Origin: Xylogone sp. PMI_703
Taxonomy: Eukaryota > Ascomycota > Leotiomycetes
NCBI GenBank assembly: GCA_021399445.1
Contig: JAJTUQ010000017.1
Location: forward strand, 123,581-187,580
DNA length: 64,000 nucleotides
Direction: 5' to 3'
The notes under the pieces are model-generated. The model saw only the letters and a program-made list of their open reading frames with translations, was not told the origin of the DNA and did no database searches. This document shows positions 57,639 through 64,000 of this stretch, piece by piece (position 1 is the stretch's first letter; each line of letters starts with the position of its first letter). The translations under genes were made by a program, and so were the position numbers.

Positions 57639-59190
57639 ATATAAGTATTAATAATTATACAGATTATTGACGAAAACTAACTAAAGAAGATTAAATTAGT
57701 TATTACAAAAAAAAGAAATTTCTAAAAATCTTAAGGCTAGTTAACTCGAAGATCAAGAATTTCCAAGCATTTAGTTAAAAGATAAAAAAGTATTTATTTC
57801 ATTAATAATTACCTAAAAATTTATAAAAGAATAACATAAATTACTTATATATAATTATTAAAGAATCACCAAAACCAAGAATAAGTTATAACAAGAATTC
57901 TTTATCTTTAAACTTCAGTAAAAAGTTACTAAAGTCGTTAATAATTATAACATTTGTTATAAAGCTAAAACATCAAGAAAAAAGCTTATAAAACAATTAA
58001 TACTTTTTCAGATACTAGAAAAGCTTTAAACTTTTATTTCATAAGATTTTATCACAAGATTACTTTCATCAAAAAACGTTAACAAACTAAATAAAGATCA
58101 TTATGACTTAATCTTTATTATAATAAATAAACTTACAAAATACTTTATTATATTATTATAGAAAAAAACATAAATAATTAAAGATTTAGCAAAAATCATA
58201 ATTTCTAAAATTATAACAGATTATAATATTTTAACAAAAATTATTTCAAACAAAAATAAACTTTTTATGTCAAAATTCTGAAAAATAATCTGTAAAAAAT
58301 TAAGTATTAAAAGGAAAATCATTATAAAAAGATAAACTCAAACAAATAACCAAATCAAACAAATTAACCAGATCATAAGAGCTTATCTCTGTTATTATAT
58401 AGATTATAAATAATCAAATTAGAAAAACCTTTTATTAATGACATAATTAATATATAATAATATAAAAAGTAAAATTACTAAAATTATATTTTTTTTATGA
58501 ATTATAATTATAAAGCTTAAATTTATTTTATAAAAATAAAAGTAAAAAACATTTCTAAAATAATTAAATAACGAGTAAACAAATTAAAAAAAATTTATAA
58601 TTACTTAAAATATAATATTAAATTTATATAAAAATATATAAAAAAATATTATAATCAAAAGTATAATATAAAACTTAAACTTAAAAAAAAGAATAAAGTT
58701 TATATTATTTATAGATTTATTAAAACAATAAGACTAAATAATAAATTAGACTAAAAAAAGATTAGTTTATACAAAATCAAAAAGAAACTAAGAAATCTGA
58801 TATATAAACTAGAACTTTTTAATATTATATAAATATATTTAATATTTTATATAATTATATTAAAAAAAGTATTACCAAGATTATCATTAACTTTAGACTT
58901 AGAACTAAAATGAGATTTAAACATAAAATAAAAAATTAAGGAAATCTTAAATGACAAATTAATAAAAAATAAGAAATATTATTTAATCAGATAAAAAAAA
59001 TAAAAAAAATACAAATAATTAAACACATAAGAACCAGAAGAATATTTTATTAATTTTAGTAAGTTTCTAGAAAAGTACAAACAGGTAAAACAAGCTAAAA
59101 CAGATTAAACAAAATATCAGTATAAACAAAGAAATCAACGTCAAAGGAAGAAGGCTTCGGAAAAGTTAATCTTGGTTTGATAAATAGTTT
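57639..59190 (+). pseudogene. gag-pol of gypsy B, third segment (integrase to chromodomain)
   Basis: Mutated equivalents of QVIDEEWLERIKLATAEEKE, then the integrase core and the GPYKIKKKLGNLTYKLEL region (58770-58810). The chromodomain region (about 58900-59070) corresponds to ILDDKLVRNKKQYLVRWKEW. Almost every Trp codon is now a stop. 3' boundary approximate. Confidence 0.78.
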
Positions 59191-59641
59191 TTACTTATTG
59201 TAACGTTTTGTCTTCCTTTTTCTTCTGTTTGATTCTCTCCTTTTCTTTTTCAATGTCTAACTTATTTAAAGAATAAAATTTTCAGTAAATCATTTTGGCT
59301 TTGTGTTTATTAAGCAAATATTGTTACTTTCGTAGACAAAAAATCTTTATTATAATATTTTCTTTTTTCTTTTTCAGTTTCTTACGTTGTTTATTAATAA
59401 CTTTTTAATCCTTAGTTAAAGTAACTTTTGTATTATAATTAGTATATTTTTTTCGAACATATTCTGTACATTAAGATGACTTATTAAAATTAATTAAACA
59501 TTTATAACTTTTAGTTTTGTAAAAAGAACAAAGAATTATTTCGTCGTCAACGTTATCAAGATAATAAGTCAGACGGATATATTTGTAATTTTTCTTAAAC
59601 TTTTTGATGTTTGTAGATTCAAGATGACGTTTTGGGGACAT
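59056..59641 (-). pseudogene. Antisense Zn2Cys6-like ORF of gypsy B (RIP-broken)
   Basis: ATG at 59641 is intact (MSPKRHLEST, compare MSPKRGLEQN in G). The cluster reads CSFYKTKSYKC, then stop-CTEYVRKKYTNY, again Cys with Tyr at Zn2Cys6 positions though with one-residue spacing changes. A long Lys/Glu-rich coiled coil and KLDIEKEKERIKQKKKE follow. The total length of 586 is not a multiple of three, so an indel is present. The end position is aligned to D. Confidence 0.65.
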
Positions 59642-59730
59642 GATAAAAGGAAGGAAGGTTTGAATTATTACAAAGTCTTTTATATTTTAGTTATAAGCTT
59701 CAGGACAAAGTTAAGCTAAGAAGGAGATAA

Positions 59731-60346
59731 TATCATAACTTTGTAAGATTATGATAAATAACCTAAGTATAAAACTTTTATAGTCATTACTTTAGTTAAA
59801 TAAGTATAAGTTAAGATAGTTATCAGAGATTTGGTTATAGTATTATTAGTATTATTATATTACTAATATTAACAAAAAAATAATACAAGTTTAACACTAA
59901 TATTATAAAAAGGGTTATATAAACTAAAGAATAATATTATCGAAGTTATAATATTAACTTTTTGGTTATATTAATTAAATAATAATATTATCGAGGAAAT
60001 AATATTATCTTTTGTTTATGTTAATTATTCGCTTGTACATACAAAAAGCTGATATTAATAAATAAGCAAACATATGACAAAGAGGACTAGATAAGATTCT
60101 TTAGATTTAGGACCAGATAAGATCTCTTGGATCCAGGAATAAAGAGATCTAAAAGGATCTAGTCATTAGTATATATTATATAAATAAATAGTTTTATAAT
60201 AAATAAAAACCTTGTACTTAACTTAATTGATTTATAATATACTTATATTTCATCGTAAAGTTCTATAATCTAAGTTTCACTTGTTCTCTTGACTTTTTAA
60301 GTTTACTATTTAAGTAATAATCAAATCCTAACATAAGAATGTTATA
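59731..60346 (+). repeat. 3' LTR of gypsy B
   Basis: TATCATAACTTTG to GAATGTTATA, 616 bp versus 643 in the 5' LTR, a difference from indels in the central gatccagg-like repeats. Followed by target copy agttt. Confidence 0.87.
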
Positions 60347-60351
60347 AGTTT

Positions 60352-60393
60352 ATTATTTGAGTAATAACTATACTTTAACATAAAAATGTTATA
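60352..60393 (+). repeat. 5' LTR of gypsy F, second part
   Basis: The missing U5 end of the LTR begun at 32034. It contains the hairpin ttattatttgagtaataa and ends AAATGTTATA, followed by the same gag leader as in B. Confidence 0.85.
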
Positions 60394-62294
60394 CTTTAAG
60401 CATTATCTTCAGAAGTCTTACAGATTAAGTAAAAATAAATTAATATAAAGAATCTTTAGATCTTGTTAAACCTAAAGAATTGCCCAAAGACATTAAGATA
60501 AATAACAAAGAAAATAACAAGAATAAAAATAAAAATAATTATTATAGAACCTTGAAAATTCAGTTACCTAACTAATTTAATAAAACTTATTTTAAGTTCA
60601 CTAAATACAAATTATAAGTTATTATAAACTTTTATTTTAATAAAACAAAATTTAATACTGAAGTTGACTAAATCTTATAAATTATTTCGTACTTAGACAA
60701 TATTACTTTTAACTAAATCTAACCTTATCTCCTGAATTATTTGATTATTAATAACAAGACTAAGTATTAACAAATAATAATAAATATCTTTAATAATATA
60801 AAAAAATTCTAAAATAATCTTAAATCAGTATTCAAAAACATAAACAAAATAATTAACATAAAACATAAACTGAAGAAACTTAAGCAAAAAAGTATTATTG
60901 TTAATTATATCGTTAATTTCCAGAAATTAAAAATATTAGTCTAGTATAATAAAAAAACGAAAATGAACTTATATTATAATAGATTAAAAAAATAATAAAA
61001 AAAAATATTATTAAGATAAATAAAAAGCCAAAAACTTTTAATAATTTAATTAATAAAACTATTATTTTTAATAATCAAAACTTTAAACAAAAACTAAAAA
61101 AAAATTCAGGACAAGTTTACTTTAACAACAAAAAACACAAAAAATCTTACAAAAGAAAAAAAACAGTTAATATAAAAACTATTACTAGAAATAAAAAACA
61201 AAAAGTCTAATATAAAAAAGAAAAACAAAAAAAAGTTTAACTTTATTCCTGAAAAGTATAAAAAATATATAAAAAAAATTTTATTTTAAATATAAACAAA
61301 CAGGATATTAGATCTCAGAGTATAACGACAAAAGAAAAGAAAAACTTGAAAAAGTTAAAAAAGTTTTAATAATATCTTTAATAAAAGATTATAAGTTTTA
61401 TAACTTAGGTAATACTTTAATAATAAGTTAAAATAACTTTGACAAATTACTTAAAAATTTTAAAAATTAATTAATAAACCAGATCTTATGAGTTTTCTTA
61501 ACGGAAAACCTTATAAAGAAAATTTATTATAACACCAAAAATATAATGTCTTCAAAAGTCTTCTCTTTAACTATAAATAAGCTTAATGTATTAATGTTTA
61601 TTATAAAAGAAGTAAAACGACAAGGTTTGAAAACTATTAACCCTGATAACTTTTTTCTGGAAGAATATTAAGACATAATTAATTTACTGGATTTTTTCTT
61701 CTTAGGACAGATTAAAGAAAAACTAATAATCTATAAGAAATTTTAAGACAGTTTTTATCAGATTAAATAGAAGTCTTCGAAAAAAAAAGAATATACTAGA
61801 ATTTCGCTAGTATATTTATTCCATATATACAATATTCAAAAAGTCAAAACTTAACTAAAAACAAGTTAAAGATTCTTTCCGGAAAACTTTCTAAAATTCT
61901 GAGCTTTTTAATCATATAGAATATAAAGATTTTATAGTTCAACCTTATCAAATGAATAAAATACAAATAAGTAAAAGAATAATATTAATTAATATAATTC
62001 TTTACTCTGACAAAAGTTATGTAAAAACCTAAAGATTAGTCAAAAAAATATTTTTTAAAATATATTACTCTAAAGAAATAAACTTCTTTAATATAGAATA
62101 TAAAAGTTAAAAATAATAGTTAAGGTTATATATACTAACTTTGAAAAAATCATCATTAATAATTTATATTATAATGACTTAATATCTTATTCTCTGAAAA
62201 AAAACATATGACCACCAAGATAAGACTTTTACACATAGGTTATATATTACAAAGACGAAAAAAAAAACATATTAAGCTAAGAAAAAAGTATATC
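60394..62294 (+). pseudogene. gag of gypsy F, RIP-decayed
   Basis: Leader and gag colinear with B (LSKDIKINDKENNKN-like near 60490-60530). A segment equivalent to KRQDLKTINPDNFFPKKY of element D is at about 61616-61670. Interrupted at atatc by the solo copia LTR. Confidence 0.78.
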
Positions 62295-62522
62295 TGTGAA
62301 GATTATGACCGTTATGCTCATATGGGAAGGGTTGGTTCACTAGGCACTACCGTAATGTAGGGTTGAATAGGCTTATATTGGCTAATGCATTGTATACTTG
62401 TTCTTCTATCTAGTATTTAAGGGGTTGCACCCTTAAATACTCTCTTACCGGATTATTAGTCGTTCCACTCCGATCGCATAGCTACCGAGCGCCAGTATGC
62501 TCTGCTCCCATAATTCCTAACA
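62295..62522. repeat. Solo LTR of the copia C2 family
   Basis: TGTGAAGATTATGACC to TTCCTAACA (228 bp), homologous to the C2 LTRs, with perfect target duplication ATATC at 62290-62294 and 62523-62527, inside gypsy F. It is distinctly less AT-rich than its surroundings, so it was hit little by RIP. Confidence 0.93.
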
Positions 62523-62527
62523 ATATC

Positions 62528-64000
62528 AAGAAATAATTTTTTATATAAAACGTTAAAAACAACGTTATAATTACAGAATAAGTTATTATTATAAATTCAA
62601 TGACGAATAAATATTTCTCAAGAAATATATAAATAACTTATTTAACATAAGTAAATCCAAAAAGTAAGCCTTATAATAATTAACCTAAGAAGAAAAATTT
62701 AATATTAAGTTCATATTAAATATGTTTATAACAAAAAAAAAAAGATATTATTCGTCTGAATATCAAGTTTGACAATAAAAAACTTAAAATAATAATAAAC
62801 TCTAGAAACTAGATTAACCTTATATTGCTTAAGATTACTAAAATACTAAAGGTATTTACGAAAACCTTTAACCGACTATTACGAATGACTAATAATTTGA
62901 TTAATAAAAAAGAAATATTTATTAAAACTAAATCTTTTACTATAAAAATCAGTAATTATCAGGAAAATATTTAGTTTAAAATCTTTACTTTAAGAAAAGA
63001 GAATATTATCCTAGGATACCTTAATTAAAGTTTTATAACCTGAACATTAACTAAAAAACCAAAAAACTAATATTTAAATATTATTATAATATTAAATTAA
63101 AAGAGTAATTAATATAAAACATTTTCGTTATTAAAATAACTCAAGATGACCTCTAAAGTCAATTAGATATTCTTTCCGAGAAATACTAAGATTATCATAA
63201 ATTATTTATTCTACGACCGAAAAATGTTATTTTACTTTTACATAAAGACTAAGACTACAAAATTATCTTATAGAAAAATATAACAAAAATAAAATTTCTA
63301 GATAAAATAGTTTTAGACAAAAAATCTTGAATAAACTTAAAGAAAGTGAAAATTATTAAAGAATAACTTATTCTAAGAATAGTCAAAAAAGTTCAATAAT
63401 TTAATAAACTTATTAATTATTACAGATATTATATAACAAGTTATTCAACGAAAGTTAGCTTATTAACGGAATTAACGAAAAAAAATATACTTTTTGTTTT
63501 AAAAAAAAAAAAAATTTTTAAAAAGTTAAAGATCAGTATAATAAAGATAAAATACTGATTTATGTTAATCCCGGAAAATTATATTAACTAGAAATAAATA
63601 TTTCAGATAAAACGTTAAAAAAGTTTTATCACAAAAAAATAACAAAAAACATTAAAAGTTAATAATTTTCTATTCCCAAAAGTTTATTCTAATTAAGTTA
63701 AATTATAATATTTATAAGAAAAAACTCTTGGCTATCATAAAATATTATAAACTTTAAAAAGTTTATTTATATAATATTAAACATTAGTTTAAGATTTTAT
63801 CAGACTACAAAAATTTAATAATTTTCATGATTACTAAAGATTTCAACAAAAAATAGATATATTAATATAAAACGTTAATATAATATAATTTCAGAATTTA
63901 TTATATTCAAAAAACAGAAAATGCTAAAGTTAATACTTTGAACAAATAACTAAATTACATAAAAAGAAGTTTTAAACAAAAACTTATTATATTCAAAAAA
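62528..64000 (+). pseudogene. PR and pol of gypsy F, with an RT deletion; runs off the window
   Basis: Protease region near 62790-62810 reads INSRN where VDSGS is expected. The sequence then jumps near 63280 from the pre-RT segment (HEIILQEG equivalent) to KFLDKIVLDKKS, equivalent to KFLGEIVSDKGF. About 570 bp of RT, including the conserved stop codon and the YLDD box, are missing. RNase H follows (LLETDAS region near 63590) to the window end. Confidence 0.78.

Larger units (their letters stand above)
32592..60346 (+). mobile_element. Ty3/gypsy element B (RIP-decayed, split by C2, D and E)
   Basis: Bounded by LTRs at 32592-33234 and 59731-60346, with perfect target duplication AGTTT at 32587-32591 and 60347-60351, inside the 5' LTR of F. 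Its gag-pol is split in RNase H by copia C2 (TSD TAATC) and again between RNase H and integrase by gypsy E (TSD ATTAT). Removing the inserts restores a normal domain order. Confidence 0.92.
32034..64000 (+). mobile_element. Ty3/gypsy element F (outer host of the nested stack, incomplete)
   Basis: 5' LTR from 32034 (TGTCATAACTCTG), cut at 32591 by element B and resumed at 60352-60393 (ending AATGTTATA, 600 bp in total). Gag follows from 60394, interrupted by a solo copia LTR at 62295-62522. pol continues from 62528 and is still in RNase H at the window end. F and B share near-identical gag leaders and are one subfamily. The insertion point in copia C1 is clear on the left; the right flank is outside. 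Confidence 0.85.

Overview
The window is a transposon-dominated, strongly AT-rich stretch of a filamentous ascomycete (Pezizomycotina) genome. Evidence: Ty3/gypsy chromoviruses, Ty1/copia elements, a Tad-like LINE, pogo/Fot-like and hAT DNA transposons of fungal type, and massive C-to-T/G-to-A decay (TGG to stop, Cys to Tyr, Asp to Asn) typical of repeat-induced point mutation (RIP). I cannot name the species. Only a short island (about 23.6-27.0 kb) holds non-repeat sequence, with one clearly intact host gene: a secreted alpha/beta hydrolase at 25275-26408 (-).

Layout. 1-11150: a RIP-mutated LINE on the minus strand, split by a complete RIP-mutated gypsy element A (1584-8890, TSD CACTT). 11190-13834: a possible solo LTR, a pogo transposase tail cut by a divergent solo LTR (11843-12291), unassigned repeat-like DNA, and the 5' half of a second pogo transposase. 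13835-21036: gypsy element G, the only copy with open coding frames (gag-PR 17860-20400 and pol with chromodomain 15031-17859, both minus), plus a 209-residue ORF on the opposite strand between pol and the 3' LTR. 21236-23565: a hAT element abutting a truncated OrsD-like gene. 27181-64000: a nested stack. Copia C1 (from 27181) holds a solo gypsy LTR (31222-31807) and is cut by gypsy F at 32034. F's 5' LTR is cut by gypsy B (32592-60346, TSD AGTTT). B is cut by copia C2 (36861-49944, TSD TAATC), itself cut by gypsy D (36916-44311, TSD GGCAC/GGTAC), and separately by gypsy E (50310-57633, TSD ATTAT). F also carries a solo copia LTR (62295-62522, TSD ATATC).

How the gypsy family seems to work. 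gag-PR and RT-RH-IN-chromodomain lie in one frame, separated by a UGA stop found at the same codon in four copies (UAA in a fifth). The stop is followed by CUR and an 11-bp stem-loop, which suggests programmed stop-codon readthrough. An antisense ORF encodes a small protein with exact Zn(II)2Cys6 spacing, a coiled coil and a conserved acidic/aromatic tail. The same design is recognisable in all five copies whose 3' end lies in the window, from at least three subfamilies, even where RIP has turned the cysteines into tyrosines. This retrotransposon-borne, Gal4-type antisense protein is the strongest candidate here for an undescribed system.
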